NCBI GenBank assembly: GCA_964211495.1
Contig: CAXORL010000001.1
Span: 1,116,001 to 1,180,000 of the forward strand
Direction of reading: 5' to 3'
DNA length: 64,000 nucleotides
Source of the DNA: Faucicola osloensis_B
GTDB lineage: Bacteria; Pseudomonadota; Gammaproteobacteria; Pseudomonadales; Moraxellaceae
In this document: positions 17,601-26,567 of the stretch, in pieces
Layout of the letters: every line of letters begins with the position of its first letter
How positions within the stretch are numbered: the first letter of the stretch is position 1
The notes under the pieces: model-generated
The model's input: the letters and a program-made list of their open reading frames with translations, nothing else
Databases searched by the model: none
Told to the model about the DNA's origin: nothing
Position numbers and translations under genes: made by a program

Positions 17601-19148
17601 ACGGAAGAAATCAGCCACGTGACGAACTTGTTTTGACAGTACCGCCATCGGGGTATCATCCCCCATCGAACCAACGGCTTCTTGACCGTTTTCGGCTGAA
17701 GGACGGATGATTTCTGTGCGTTCTTCATTGGTGATATGAAACATTTTTTGCAGCGCTAACAGATTCTCGCCTGTTTCACGTTGCTCGTAAGCTTTTTCTT
17801 CTAGCTGTTCATCATCCCGTAGACGTACCGCATTTTCACGTAACCATAGCCGATATGGGTGGGCTTTTTTCAGCTGACGACCCACTGCTTTGGTGTCCAT
17901 GATGTTACCAGTTTCGGTATCAATCACTAGCATTTGACCCGGTCCGACGCGACCTTTAGCAATCACGTCTTCAGGCTGATAATCCCAAGTACCGATTTCT
18001 GAAGCGACGGTGATATAGCCATTTTTGGTAGTCACCCAACGTGAGGGACGTAAACCATTGCGGTCAAGCATACAAACCGCATAGCGACCATCTTGGATCA
18101 CTAGACCGGCTGGACCATCCCAAGCTTCCATATGCTGTGAGTAAAACTCATAAAACGCGCGTAAATCCATGTCCATCGTGTCAACATTTTGCCATGCTGG
18201 CGGCACGAGGATAGACAGCGCACGGAATAAATCCATGCCCCCTGACACCAATACTTCAAGCATATTGTCTAAGCTTGATGAGTCAGAGCCAACACGGTTG
18301 ACGAGTGGCTGTAATTCTTGCAGCTCTGGAATCAAATCGGTGACAAATTTTGGCGTACGAGCGACTGCCCAGTCACGGTTACCATCAATCGTGTTTAATT
18401 CACCATTGTGGGCAAGATAGCGAAAAGGCTGGGCGAGTGGCCATCTTGGTAGGGTATTGGTTGAGAAACGTTGGTGGAATACCACAATGTGTGACGCCAA
18501 ACGTTCGTCTTGCAAATCCAAGAAGAACGCGGGCAAATCGGCAGGCATTACCAAGCCTTTATAGATAACCACTTGTGAGGTCAATGACGTCACATAAAAT
18601 AACGGGTCATCTTTCAGTGCGATTTCTGCTTTGCGGCGTGCAACGAATAATTTACGGTTAAAGGTCGCCTCGTCCATATTGATTGGGCAATTAACTAAAA
18701 TTTGTTTAAAGCCTGGGAGTGATTCACGGGCAATGTCACCCACGATACTTAAATCAACCGGCACATCACGCCAGCCAGCGACTAGCAAACCTTGTGCTTC
18801 AATCGCTTGACTTAGTGTATCTTGGCTATGCTGTGCTAATGCTTTATCAAGGTTAACAAATACCGTGCCGACGGCAAAAATTTCGTTTAGGGTAAAGCCA
18901 TTGTCTGAAGCGATTTTTTTAAAAAATACTTTGGGCGTCGCAATCAATAGACCACAGCCATCGCCTGTCTTACCATCGGCTGCTACGCCACCGCGGTGGG
19001 TCATACAGCTTAAACTATGAATCGCTGTTTGCACTAAGTCATGACTAGCTTCACCATGGGTATGCGCAATCAAACCAAACCCACAGTTGTCTTTGAACAC
19101 ATCGGGTTGGTAAAGATTATGCTGATCTGAATACTGATTTAAAGACAT
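14679..19148 (-). CDS. gltB: Glutamate synthase large subunit GltB
   Basis: 1489 residues, full length. The N-terminal Ntn-type glutaminase domain has its catalytic Cys at about residue 22 (DNCGFGLIAH), so a 21-residue propeptide must be removed. The central and FMN-binding domains contain SLGALSPEAHEAIATAMN and GEGGEDP. The [3Fe-4S] cysteines are in GCKYLRICHLNNCPTG. The C-terminal GXGXG-type beta-helix is present (GGEIVIYPPKGS). It performs ammonia channelling to 2-oxoglutarate with GltD. A terminator hairpin at 19290-19317 separates it from the upstream SPOR gene, so it should have its own promoter in 19150-19290. Confidence 0.98.
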   Translation of the reverse strand: MSLNQYSDQHNLYQPDVFKDNCGFGLIAHTHGEASHDLVQTAIHSLSCMTHRGGVAADGKTGDGCGLLIATPKVFFKKIASDNGFTLNEIFAVGTVFVNLDKALAQHSQDTLSQAIEAQGLLVAGWRDVPVDLSIVGDIARESLPGFKQILVNCPINMDEATFNRKLFVARRKAEIALKDDPLFYVTSLTSQVVIYKGLVMPADLPAFFLDLQDERLASHIVVFHQRFSTNTLPRWPLAQPFRYLAHNGELNTIDGNRDWAVARTPKFVTDLIPELQELQPLVNRVGSDSSSLDNMLEVLVSGGMDLFRALSILVPPAWQNVDTMDMDLRAFYEFYSQHMEAWDGPAGLVIQDGRYAVCMLDRNGLRPSRWVTTKNGYITVASEIGTWDYQPEDVIAKGRVGPGQMLVIDTETGNIMDTKAVGRQLKKAHPYRLWLRENAVRLRDDEQLEEKAYEQRETGENLLALQKMFHITNEERTEIIRPSAENGQEAVGSMGDDTPMAVLSKQVRHVADFFRQQFAQVTNPPIDPLREAIVMSLETCLGSEKNIFEPTPDHANRIVLSSPVLSSSKMMQLRSVTKPGFEIETIDLNYDESMPLDDAIKHICEQAAEAVRAGKVLIVLSDRNIEKGKVPANAIMVTGAVHHHLINVGLRADANLIIETGLVRDSHQLAVLLGFGATAVYPYLAYNVIADLVDKGDLLGDPLYAKNNFRKSLDKGLLKILSKMGISTVSSYRGAQLFEAVGLSEEVVELCFTGVESRISGATFEDLAIDQQILANNAFTKRVPLDQGGLLKFVFNKEYHAFNPDVIQALHKAVRTGDYDNYKEYASIVNSRPVATLRDLLQLDTSKSISVDDVEPIEQILKRFDSAGMSLGALSPEAHEAIATAMNTIGGRSNSGEGGEDPTRYGTIRNSKIKQVASGRFGVTPAYLRSAEVMQIKIAQGAKPGEGGQLPGGKVNSLIARLRYSVPGVTLISPPPHHDIYSIEDLAQLIFDLKQVNPNALVSVKLVSRPGVGTIATGVAKAYADLITISGYDGGTAASPLSSIHYAGSPWELGLSEAHQSLRVNGLRHKVRVQTDGGLKTGLDVVKAAILGAESFGFGTTPMIAVGCKYLRICHLNNCPTGVATQKSELRDEHFIGEAEMLINFFRFVAQETREWLAALGVRSMEELVGRTDLLSVMSGTTNKQQHLNLAPLLFTHSKGDGKPQTCQVERNEPFDKGLLAEQMVIDMMDTIKSAKGGDFSYRIGNCDRSIGARISGEIAALHGNNGMASAPINLHLTGTAGQSLGVWNAGGLNIKLEGDANDYVGKGMAGGEIVIYPPKGSTFASQQTAIIGNTCLYGATSGHLYAAGTAGERFAVRNSGCFAVVEGTGDHCCEYMTGGVVTVLGKTGLNFGAGMTGGFAYVLDLDGDFFDRCNHELIDMHRISSEQTENHRINLMSIIKTHVAKTGSQWGQTILDDFEHYVRKFYLVKPKAANITSLLKTTMADPQ

Positions 19149-19236
19149 AAGCGTGTTCCCTTAACAAGCTGGTAGCAAAGAAATGGGCATACTATAAATA
19201 TGTGCAATGTTTGCTATTGAATCATAAAAGATTGGA

Positions 19237-19264
19237 ATAGATAACCGTCATGTTCGTTATCTAT
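19237..19264. promoter_or_regulatory. Inverted repeat upstream of gltB
   Basis: ATAGATAAC and GTTATCTAT are a perfect 9-bp inverted repeat with a 10-bp spacer, about 90-115 bp before the gltB start. The position suits a regulator-binding site for nitrogen or glutamate control; the regulator is not known. Confidence 0.4.
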
Positions 19265-19289
19265 ATGTACCATAAGAAATAAAAATGAT

Positions 19290-19317
19290 ACCCTTCGTTA
19301 TATTAACGAAAAAGGGT
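19290..19317 (-). terminator. Terminator of the aro/SPOR operon
   Basis: ACCCTTCGTTA and TAACGAA-AA-AGGGT form a long stem with a small bulge. On the minus strand it is followed by ATCATTTTTATTT. It lies 54 bp past the SPOR gene stop. Confidence 0.6.
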
Positions 19318-19370
19318 GAAAAAATCCACTGTTATTTGAATCCCAAAACTAACCAATTCATCTAAAGTCA

Positions 19371-20354
19371 CTAGTTGGCTTGGGACTTCTGCTTGATTAA
19401 CTCGCCCATGCTATCCTTTGAGGCATCTTTGGATTTTGGCTTTTCTTCAGACGGCTTGCTGTGGGTTTGTTTGGGTTTGACATCAGCATTATCATTCTTG
19501 CTATTGATAACTTTTGGTTCTGAACGGGTAACATTTGAGTCGTTACTGTTGCTTTCAGCAATCACTTTACCTTCCTGAATAGAAAGAGTCTCTTGCGGAT
19601 TGGCTGACTTTTCAATGCTGGCTTTTGGTGCTACGCGTTTTGGTTCTACTGCTGTGGAAGTCGCAGCTTGTGGTTGCCGTTCAACTTTGGCTTTTGGTGC
19701 GGGCAATAATTTTGGTGTGGCGTTTAGTTTGACTTCTCGCGCGGCTGTCTTACCGACATCACGAAGGGGCGGCGCGACTTCATACTCATCCATTTGTGGG
19801 GCATACATTTTAAATTCTTCAGGAAATGCTTTGACCTCTTTTGGTAAATTAAAATTCACTACTTTAGCCGCGCCAACCGCTTCTTGTACTGAGCCAAATA
19901 CGCCATAAGTGACCACAAAGCGCTTTTGGTTATGCGCATCGACGATACGAAAATAATTAAATTTATCACGATCGTCACGGCTATTTAGGTAATCGGTGAC
20001 CACTTCGTGCTCCACCACGTTCATGACTTGAACTGTCCATTTACCGTTATTGGCCTTGATAAAGCGACTGTCCTTAAATTCTTTGGGATAGTTGCGCATA
20101 TCACGAATCACCGCATCAAATTTGATGGGTCTCACTTCTTTATTGAGCTCTTCAGGTGCTTTTGCCAATAGTAGCGCGGTGGGATCTTGATTTAGATTGG
20201 CATTACTCGCCGCTTTCACCGCACTTTTGGCAGGCTTTACCGCAGAGGCAATCCACACCATGACCGTCAATCCCCCTGCAATTGCCGCTAAAATCAGCCA
20301 AGTGGTGACTTTAAATGCCCATGAACGATACAGCGTAGATAAAGAATGCACCAT
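19371..20354 (-). CDS. SPOR-like membrane protein in the DamX position
   Basis: 327 residues. One N-terminal transmembrane helix (TWLILAAIAGGLTVMVWIA, about 18-36) leaves a short cytoplasmic start and a large periplasmic part. Residues about 105-185 resemble a SPOR-type module (WTVQVMNVVEHEVVTDYL, then FVVTYGVFGSVQEAVGA). The C-terminal 130 residues are low-complexity Lys/Pro/Ser-rich and probably disordered. SPOR modules bind denuded septal peptidoglycan. The gene follows aroB as damX does in enterobacteria, though in DamX the SPOR domain is at the C-terminus, so this may be a functional analogue rather than a strict orthologue. Confidence 0.65.
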   Translation of the reverse strand: MVHSLSTLYRSWAFKVTTWLILAAIAGGLTVMVWIASAVKPAKSAVKAASNANLNQDPTALLLAKAPEELNKEVRPIKFDAVIRDMRNYPKEFKDSRFIKANNGKWTVQVMNVVEHEVVTDYLNSRDDRDKFNYFRIVDAHNQKRFVVTYGVFGSVQEAVGAAKVVNFNLPKEVKAFPEEFKMYAPQMDEYEVAPPLRDVGKTAAREVKLNATPKLLPAPKAKVERQPQAATSTAVEPKRVAPKASIEKSANPQETLSIQEGKVIAESNSNDSNVTRSEPKVINSKNDNADVKPKQTHSKPSEEKPKSKDASKDSMGELIKQKSQAN

Positions 20355-20423
20355 AAAACAACCTTCTGTCCGAGGTAAGGTTAACGCCCGATAGGACGCT
20401 TTAACCCATCTATAAAATTTATA

Positions 20424-21521
20424 TCAATTAGCTTTATCAGTCAAAGCCAGTACGTCTGTCAGTAATGCTGGATCATACGCTGACGTCAATACGGCTTGTC
20501 CCAATTGTTCTAGTAATACTAGACGAATTTTGCCGGATTTGACTTTTTTATCATGGCCTATCAAATCCAGTGCTGTGTCCACCTCAATGACTGGCGGATG
20601 GGTGGGTAAATCAGCACGAGCGATTAAAGAACTGGCTCTGTCAACATCGTCCGCACTAAGCCAACCTTGTTTTTGTGACAACTGCATCGCTTGAATCATG
20701 CCTACCGCGACTGCTTCACCGTGCAGCCAATTGCCATAACCTTCATGCGTTTCAATCACATGCCCAAAGGTATGACCAAAATTAAGCAGCGCGCGTGTAT
20801 TGGCTTCAAACTCATCTTGCGCCACAATATCCGCTTTATGCTGGCAAGAAATCAGTACGGCTTGGGCTAACAAATTCAAATCGAGCGCGCGTAACGATGT
20901 CATATGGGTTTCAAGCCAAGCCAAAAACGCCACATCGCCGATTAACGCGTATTTAATGACTTCTGCTAACCCTGCTGATAATTCACGCGGTGGCAAGGTT
21001 TTTAACGTGGTCATATCCGCCAAAACAAGACGCGGCTGCCAAAACGCGCCAATCATATTCTTGCCCAAGCGATGATTGATGCCTGTTTTACCGCCGACGC
21101 TAGAATCCACTTGCGATAACAACGTTGTAGGAATTTGGATAAAATTCACACCGCGCATAAAACTTGCTGCCGCAAAACCCACCATATCACCAATGACGCC
21201 ACCACCAAGAGCAATCAGCGTACAGTCACGGTTGAAGTGATTTTCCATCAACTGATCATAAATACTATCAATGCTTTGCTGGGTTTTATATTGCTCACCA
21301 TCAGGTAAAACACAAGTCTTAATGAGTTTATCGGCAGGCAGACGTGCGACGAGTTTATCAAGATATAAGGGTGCAACTGTCTCATTGGTGACAACCAATA
21401 CTTGTTTGCCGCCAATATAGTCAGCAAAATCAAAGGTTTCGACGAGATTCTCCCCAATAAAAATGGGATAGTCGTGTGAACGTGTATGGACAATTAACTC
21501 ACGGCGCATGGCAGTACTCAT
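20424..21521 (-). CDS. aroB: 3-dehydroquinate synthase AroB
   Basis: 365 residues, normal length. Second step of the shikimate pathway, using NAD and a divalent metal. NAD-binding ALGGGVIGDMVGFAAA, the DSSVGGKTGIN substrate motif, and metal-ligand His residues in NFGHTFGHVIE and WLHGEAVAVGM are intact. It lies 68 bp after aroK and 69 bp before the SPOR gene, all on one strand: the conserved pil-aroK-aroB-damX-like layout. Confidence 0.98.
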   Translation of the reverse strand: MSTAMRRELIVHTRSHDYPIFIGENLVETFDFADYIGGKQVLVVTNETVAPLYLDKLVARLPADKLIKTCVLPDGEQYKTQQSIDSIYDQLMENHFNRDCTLIALGGGVIGDMVGFAAASFMRGVNFIQIPTTLLSQVDSSVGGKTGINHRLGKNMIGAFWQPRLVLADMTTLKTLPPRELSAGLAEVIKYALIGDVAFLAWLETHMTSLRALDLNLLAQAVLISCQHKADIVAQDEFEANTRALLNFGHTFGHVIETHEGYGNWLHGEAVAVGMIQAMQLSQKQGWLSADDVDRASSLIARADLPTHPPVIEVDTALDLIGHDKKVKSGKIRLVLLEQLGQAVLTSAYDPALLTDVLALTDKAN

Positions 21522-21589
21522 ATCAATGTTATCTTTTTGTCATCTAGCAGGTTGTCATCAATTAGCTTGTCATATCTACAGTGCGACAT

Positions 21590-22126
21590 TTAGATGGTTA
21601 TATTGGCGTCTTGCAATTGCAGCAAAATGTCATGCACCATTTTTTTTGGGGAACTGTGACCCGTCACAATGGTGATGTCGGCAAGCTGCTGATAAATTGG
21701 GTCACGTTTACAAAAAAGCTCGGTTAGCTTTTGCTTAGGATTGTCTATTTGTAATAACGGACGGTTGCGGTCACGACAAGTGCGTTCATATTGAATGTCA
21801 ACTTCTGCCCGCAGATAGATGATTATACCACGTTTTAATAAATGGTGATTTTCAGCGATAGTGACTGCCCCACCGCCTGTAGCTAGTACGACATCATCGA
21901 GCTGGGTTAGTTTATCAAGCACACGTGTTTCGCGTTGACGAAACCCTACTTCGCCCTCTTTTTCAAAAATCCAGCTAATACTCGCGCCCGAGACGCGTTC
22001 TATTTCCTGATCACTGTCATAAAACGTAAACCCAAGTTGCTGCGCCAACAGTTTACCAATTGTGGTCTTACCCGCACCCATCGGGCCAATCAAAATAATT
22101 AACGGCTTAGGTTGATTACACTCCAT
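21590..22126 (-). CDS. aroK: Shikimate kinase AroK
   Basis: 178 residues from the ATG at 22126. It phosphorylates shikimate with ATP. It has Walker A GPMGAGKTT, shikimate-binding DSDQEIERVSG and GFRQRE, the GGGAV loop and the lid Arg in CRDRNRPLL. An earlier in-frame ATG at 22165 would add 13 non-conserved residues (MFSIYYRVICGFF) encoded inside a long inverted repeat, so I prefer 22126, although neither start has a good ribosome-binding site. It follows pilQ by 107 bp and precedes aroB. The terminator-like hairpin ending right at this start codon is unusual. Confidence 0.96.
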   Translation of the reverse strand: MECNQPKPLIILIGPMGAGKTTIGKLLAQQLGFTFYDSDQEIERVSGASISWIFEKEGEVGFRQRETRVLDKLTQLDDVVLATGGGAVTIAENHHLLKRGIIIYLRAEVDIQYERTCRDRNRPLLQIDNPKQKLTELFCKRDPIYQQLADITIVTGHSSPKKMVHDILLQLQDANITI

Positions 22127-22182
22127 AAAAAAACCACAAATCACTCTATAATATATTGAAAACATTATACTGTGATTTGTGG
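22127..22182 (-). terminator. Long stem-loop with T-run abutting the aroK start
   Basis: CCACAAATCAC and GTGATTTGTGG form a perfect 11-bp stem (22134-22144 with 22172-22182) around a 27-nt loop. On the minus strand it is followed directly by seven Ts and then the aroK ATG. It is either the pilQ terminator or an attenuator that decides aroK expression. The loop contains TATAAT, so it may also hold a promoter. Confidence 0.55.
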
Positions 22183-22233
22183 CAATGCGCTATAACACTA
22201 TTTTGTTATGCAAAACGTCTGTTGGGTTGTCAA

Positions 22234-24594
22234 TTAATTGATACGACCTGTATCATTCACCAATTTTGGGGTCACAAAAATCAATAATTCTTGCTTGTTA
22301 TTGCTTTTTGAGGTGCGTTTAAAGAAGCGATCTACATAAGGTAAATCCCCTAAGAAAGGGATTTTAGTCACATCGTTACCCAAGGTATTTTTAAACACGC
22401 CACCAAGCACAACCGTTTGACCATCATCGACGACCACATTGGTTTTAATCGAATCTTTAGAAACTGCTGTCGCACCGTTGATGATGGTTGGTGAGCCATT
22501 TTCAATACTCAAATCCATGCCAATACGACCTTCAGGGGTAATATTAGGGGTCACTTCAAGACTCAATGCCGCTTCGATAAAGCTCGTTGAAGTTGCCCCA
22601 CTGGCAGAGGCTTCCTGATAAGGGATTTGCGTCCCTGACATGATTTTGGCAGTTTGTTTGTCGGCGGTTAGCACTTTTGGACTGGAGATGACTTCACCCT
22701 TGTTATCTGCTTGCATGGCTGACAATTCTAAATCTAATAGTAAATCTGAAATGCTCAACAAGCCAAACGCAATTTGTCCTGCAGGGTTAGCTGCACCTAA
22801 ATTGACACTGAGGTTGTCAGGTCGTGTAATAGTGTATGAAGGATAATCAACAGTTTGCCCATTTACGGTCATTGATTGCATACTATATTTCTTAAGATCC
22901 CATATGGTCTGCTCAGAACCACCCACTAATAAATTACGATTACTGTGCACGCCTTGCGATAAAATACCCCATTTCACCCCAAGTTCTTTGCTAAAGGTGT
23001 CTGTCGCACTCACAATGCGGGCTTCAATCATCACTTGTTTGACAGCGATATCGATTTTGCTAATCAAATCACGGATATTACTGATGGTTTCAGCGGTGTC
23101 TTTAACAATCAAGGTATTGGTTCGGGTATCGATTGTGACTGTACCTCTGTCTGTTAACAGTGAGGTACTACCGCTCGAGCGATCGGATGTTGCTCTGCCT
23201 GCTTCAATCAATGTTCGTACATTTTCTGCTTTGGCATAGTTAAGTCGAATATATTCGGTACGCAGGGGATCTAATACTTTTTTCTCTTGTTGGGCTTTTA
23301 ACTCATCGGCTTCTTGTTTGGCAAGTTCTGCCGCGGGTGCCACCCAAATTACATTACCATTAACCCGTTTATCCAAATTTTTACTTTTTAGGATAATATC
23401 TAAGGCTTGATCCCAAGGCACGTTAATCAGACGCAAGGTAATATTACCACTGACGCTGTCACTGGCAACAATATTGGTATTGGTATGTTGTGCCAACACT
23501 TCTAAAATCGTCCGCACGCTGACATCTTGAAACTCTAGTGATAAAGGTGCCCCGCTGTAGGTACGCTCTTCAATGGTCGGCTCGCGCAGACGTTTGGGGG
23601 GATCGATATTGATATTTAGCTGATTACCTGTTTGAAAGGCTTTATAGTCATAATCGCCTGTCATGGCAACGCGAATCACGCCATTGCGTCCTTGGTTGGT
23701 TGCGATAACATCACGCACCAAGCCATTACCTACGGTCATTTGTTTTTGCAGGCGACTTGGAATGGTGGCGCCTGTCAGACGAATAACTAACTCGTCACCC
23801 ATGCGCTGCACATCCACGGGGATACTGTCATTTACCAAATTAACGCTAATATTACCGCCGCCGTTCGAGGTGCCATTAAAATTAATCGCCGCTAGTCCAT
23901 CATAGTTATATTGTTGAACAACGGCGGCAGCAGGATTTAATAAAGGATTGACTTTAACTACCATCGTATTGGCGGGTGGGGCGACTTTTGGTGTTTGGGT
24001 CACGACGGCAACAGGTGGCGGCGTTTGCACGACCACAGGCGGCGGCGTGACAACCACAGGGGCAGGCACAGGTTCAGTCATAACGACAGCAGGCGCTACT
24101 ACCGCGGGCTGACTCACAACGACGGGGCTAGTCACCACAGGTGTAACGATTGCTGGATTGGTAGCTACGGTGGTTACTGCAGGGGTGCTTCCCTTCGGCT
24201 GCATGGAGACAACGAGGCGATTATTGACCACACGCGTACTATAGGTCGCTTGATTTGACAACTCAATAATCATACGTGTCATACTGTCATTGGTCAGCGT
24301 GGTGACATTGTTGACATAGCCTTTGTTATAAGTTTGCATCCGTGATGAAATTTGATTATTCACATTGGGAAAATCCAACACCAGTCGTGTGGGTGAGGCA
24401 AGTTCATAAGCCGTCGGCGTCACAGCACTATTAGCAAAGTCGATATTGAGTTCTGTTAGCACAGCGCTCGGCGTAGTAACCGAGATATTTCTAATCGTAT
24501 CAGCTGCAAACACGCTGCTAGATACTAACATCGCACTCATCGCTACCGCTAGCTTAGACGTTGAAGTTCGAAATGGATAGGCATTAAAATTCAT
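22234..24594 (-). CDS. pilQ: Type IV pilus secretin PilQ
   Basis: 786 residues. It has an N-terminal signal peptide (SKLAVAMSAMLVSSSVFAA), two AMIN-type regions (about 35-130 and 230-335) separated by a Val/Pro-rich linker (about 140-220), then secretin N-domains (SLEFQDVSVRTILEVLAQHT, YIRLNYAKAENVRTLI). The C-terminal secretin channel contains VIEAR-type MIEARIVSATD, VDDGQTVVLGG and FLGDLPYVDRFFK. It forms the outer-membrane pore for type IV pili and DNA uptake. It is last in pilMNOPQ, 17 bp after pilP. Confidence 0.97.
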   Translation of the reverse strand: MNFNAYPFRTSTSKLAVAMSAMLVSSSVFAADTIRNISVTTPSAVLTELNIDFANSAVTPTAYELASPTRLVLDFPNVNNQISSRMQTYNKGYVNNVTTLTNDSMTRMIIELSNQATYSTRVVNNRLVVSMQPKGSTPAVTTVATNPAIVTPVVTSPVVVSQPAVVAPAVVMTEPVPAPVVVTPPPVVVQTPPPVAVVTQTPKVAPPANTMVVKVNPLLNPAAAVVQQYNYDGLAAINFNGTSNGGGNISVNLVNDSIPVDVQRMGDELVIRLTGATIPSRLQKQMTVGNGLVRDVIATNQGRNGVIRVAMTGDYDYKAFQTGNQLNINIDPPKRLREPTIEERTYSGAPLSLEFQDVSVRTILEVLAQHTNTNIVASDSVSGNITLRLINVPWDQALDIILKSKNLDKRVNGNVIWVAPAAELAKQEADELKAQQEKKVLDPLRTEYIRLNYAKAENVRTLIEAGRATSDRSSGSTSLLTDRGTVTIDTRTNTLIVKDTAETISNIRDLISKIDIAVKQVMIEARIVSATDTFSKELGVKWGILSQGVHSNRNLLVGGSEQTIWDLKKYSMQSMTVNGQTVDYPSYTITRPDNLSVNLGAANPAGQIAFGLLSISDLLLDLELSAMQADNKGEVISSPKVLTADKQTAKIMSGTQIPYQEASASGATSTSFIEAALSLEVTPNITPEGRIGMDLSIENGSPTIINGATAVSKDSIKTNVVVDDGQTVVLGGVFKNTLGNDVTKIPFLGDLPYVDRFFKRTSKSNNKQELLIFVTPKLVNDTGRIN

Positions 24595-24611
24595 TGAGTT
24601 ATCCCTTTGTT

Positions 24612-25145
24612 TTATTGACTAACTGCGGCAACAATTGAGTTTGGTTTTTCGACATAGCCGACACGACTGTCTGGTATGATTTCAATTAAATTAATTTGGG
24701 TTGGCGTAATCTCTGCAATACGCCCATCATTTTTACCCATATAATTACCCACTTTGACACTGGCAATCCCCCCATCTGGGCGTTGCACAAGACCATATAC
24801 CTCGCCAGATGACGACACCATCGTACCTTTATAGGTAAGCTCATTCAACTCAAATTGTTCAAGCGGCTCTTTGAGTCGGGTCACATCGGGTCTGACCCCT
24901 TGCATTTGCTGTACTTGATTGGCTTGCAGCATTAAACTGGGCGGCATAAATGGGCTACGCAGCTGTGAAGCGCTGTAATTAAACTCTTGTACCACTTCGG
25001 GTGTCGGTGGTGGCTTTACCGGTTGCGCGGGCTGGTTACGGATGTCCTGCATTTGTTGCTCTGCCAAACCGACACGGTCGGTACAGCCAGATAAGAGGAC
25101 TAATAGCGCTAAGCAAATAGTGAGCGGTTTTTTATTTATTGCCAT
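24612..25145 (-). CDS. pilP: Type IV pilus lipoprotein PilP
   Basis: 177 residues. A lipoprotein signal peptide with lipobox LLSGC places the mature Cys at about residue 21. A short disordered proline-rich stretch (QPAQPVKPPPTPE) precedes a beta-sandwich PilP domain (ELNELTYKGTMVSSSGEVYGLVQRPDGG). It links the PilMNO inner-membrane platform to the PilQ secretin. It overlaps the 3' end of pilO by 14 bp, so translation is probably coupled. Confidence 0.96.
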   Translation of the reverse strand: MAINKKPLTICLALLVLLSGCTDRVGLAEQQMQDIRNQPAQPVKPPPTPEVVQEFNYSASQLRSPFMPPSLMLQANQVQQMQGVRPDVTRLKEPLEQFELNELTYKGTMVSSSGEVYGLVQRPDGGIASVKVGNYMGKNDGRIAEITPTQINLIEIIPDSRVGYVEKPNSIVAAVSQ

Positions 25146-25893
25146 TATTTGCTTCCTTATTGTCAGACCCAGCTGGATTTTTTTGATTATCTTTTTGTGC
25201 CTTTTTCAATTCTTCTTCAGTTAGCTCTTTTGAACGATAAGTTTTAACGTTCAAAACAAGATTAGTTTCTGGTAGCTTGTCTAGGCTAGGACTAGGGTTG
25301 GCAACTTCAAAGTCATGGAGAGTAATAATGCGAGGTAATTTAGCTAAACCACTAATGAATGACCCAAATTGGTGATAGTCTCCTAAAGCGGCAATACGAA
25401 TTGGCTGCTCAATAAAGAACTCTTGAGACACTTCAGGTTCAACTTTGATATCCTGAAATTTAATATTACTGCCCACACCAACCATATTAATTCCATCCAC
25501 TAAGTCAGAAATACGGGTGTCTTTGGGTAATTGATTGAGCAGTTCTTTAAAATCAGACTGCATTTTTAATACTTGCGCTTGATATTCTTTTAAATGACGT
25601 GCTTTGGATTCTTTTTGGCGATATTGATCGAGCAAGGTTTGCTGCTCGGCTTCCGCAGCAGCAATCTCCTCACGTTTGGTACTGATCGGTAAAAACCAGG
25701 TTAAAAAGGCGATAACAGCGACCATAAATAACAAGACAGTAACCTTAACAGGCACAGGCCAGCTACCATAATTGTTTTGGTCTAGTGATTTAAAACTCTC
25801 GGCGAAGGCTTTAACATCAAACGATTTTTTTGCGGTAATTTGAACAGGTTTTTTGACAAGTCTCGGTCTTTTTAGCGGATTGGTTAATTTCAC
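25132..25893 (-). CDS. pilO: Type IV pilus inner-membrane protein PilO
   Basis: 253 residues. A basic cytoplasmic N-terminus, one transmembrane helix (VTVLLFMVAVIAFLTWFLP, about 49-67), a coiled coil (residues 70-125) and a periplasmic ferredoxin-like domain (SQEFFIEQPIRIAALGDYHQFGSFISGLAKLPRII). It pairs with PilN. It starts at a GTG (25893) with GGAG upstream, 2 bp after pilN. The C-terminal tail is Lys/Asn-rich and lies in the overlap with pilP. Confidence 0.96.
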   Translation of the reverse strand: MKLTNPLKRPRLVKKPVQITAKKSFDVKAFAESFKSLDQNNYGSWPVPVKVTVLLFMVAVIAFLTWFLPISTKREEIAAAEAEQQTLLDQYRQKESKARHLKEYQAQVLKMQSDFKELLNQLPKDTRISDLVDGINMVGVGSNIKFQDIKVEPEVSQEFFIEQPIRIAALGDYHQFGSFISGLAKLPRIITLHDFEVANPSPSLDKLPETNLVLNVKTYRSKELTEEELKKAQKDNQKNPAGSDNKEANNGNK

Positions 25894-25895
25894 CG

Positions 25896-26567
25896 TTATT
25901 TCTCCTTACTCGCACTTGCGGCAACGCCGCTCGCGGCGGTGGCACTGGCGACGTCGGTTTGCTTAACCATGGTTGTTACCACAAAAGTCACGTAATTGGC
26001 TTCTGGTAATGTTGCGCTGGTACTGCTAGCGCTGATGTTACCGGCAGCAGGTGCGGGTGTGGGGGCTTGATAAGCCACTGCATTGGGCTGCTGTATACTG
26101 ACCACCGCCGATTTTTCTAACCACTGCGTCCCATCAAGACTGCGTATAAATGTTGAAATCACATTCGGGTTGTCGGCTTGACCGGTAAAGGTGATGGTAT
26201 CAGCTTCACGCTTCATACTGGTCAAATACATTTGTGCGGGGATAATTCTGGCAATATCGTCCCAAATACGAACAGGCACAGGGCGACGGCCTTGCAAGTC
26301 TTGAATCACTTTCATACGCGCAATGATATCATCACGCTGCTGCTCAAGGGTTTCGATTTCTTTTAACGCCTTGTCTAAATTAGCGTTTTCTTGTTTGATG
26401 CGTTCATTAGCAAGCTGCTGATTTTCTAGGGTATTTTTATAGTAACTCCATGCTGCAAAGGCACCGAGTAGCGATAAAAACAATACCGCAACTACTAAAG
26501 TCATAAACTCACGGTTTCTACGTTCACGAAGTTCTTGACGCCAAGGAAGTAAGTTAATCTTTGCCAT
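25896..26567 (-). CDS. pilN: Type IV pilus inner-membrane protein PilN
   Basis: 223 residues. It begins with the conserved INLLPWRQ motif that inserts into the PilM cleft. One transmembrane helix (TLVVAVLFLSLLGAFAAWSYY), a coiled coil (45-90) and a periplasmic alpha-beta domain follow (MYLTSMKREADTITFTGQADNPNVISTFIRSLD). The Ala/Ser/Thr-rich C-terminal tail is longer than usual. Its start overlaps the pilM stop by 1 bp. Confidence 0.96.
   Translation of the reverse strand: MAKINLLPWRQELRERRNREFMTLVVAVLFLSLLGAFAAWSYYKNTLENQQLANERIKQENANLDKALKEIETLEQQRDDIIARMKVIQDLQGRRPVPVRIWDDIARIIPAQMYLTSMKREADTITFTGQADNPNVISTFIRSLDGTQWLEKSAVVSIQQPNAVAYQAPTPAPAAGNISASSTSATLPEANYVTFVVTTMVKQTDVASATAASGVAASASKEK

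Noticed and set aside
22127..22165. Longer AroK start with a hydrophobic 13-residue lead
   Set aside because: The extra codons lie in the loop and arm of the inverted repeat and are not typical of shikimate kinases; kept only as an alternative.
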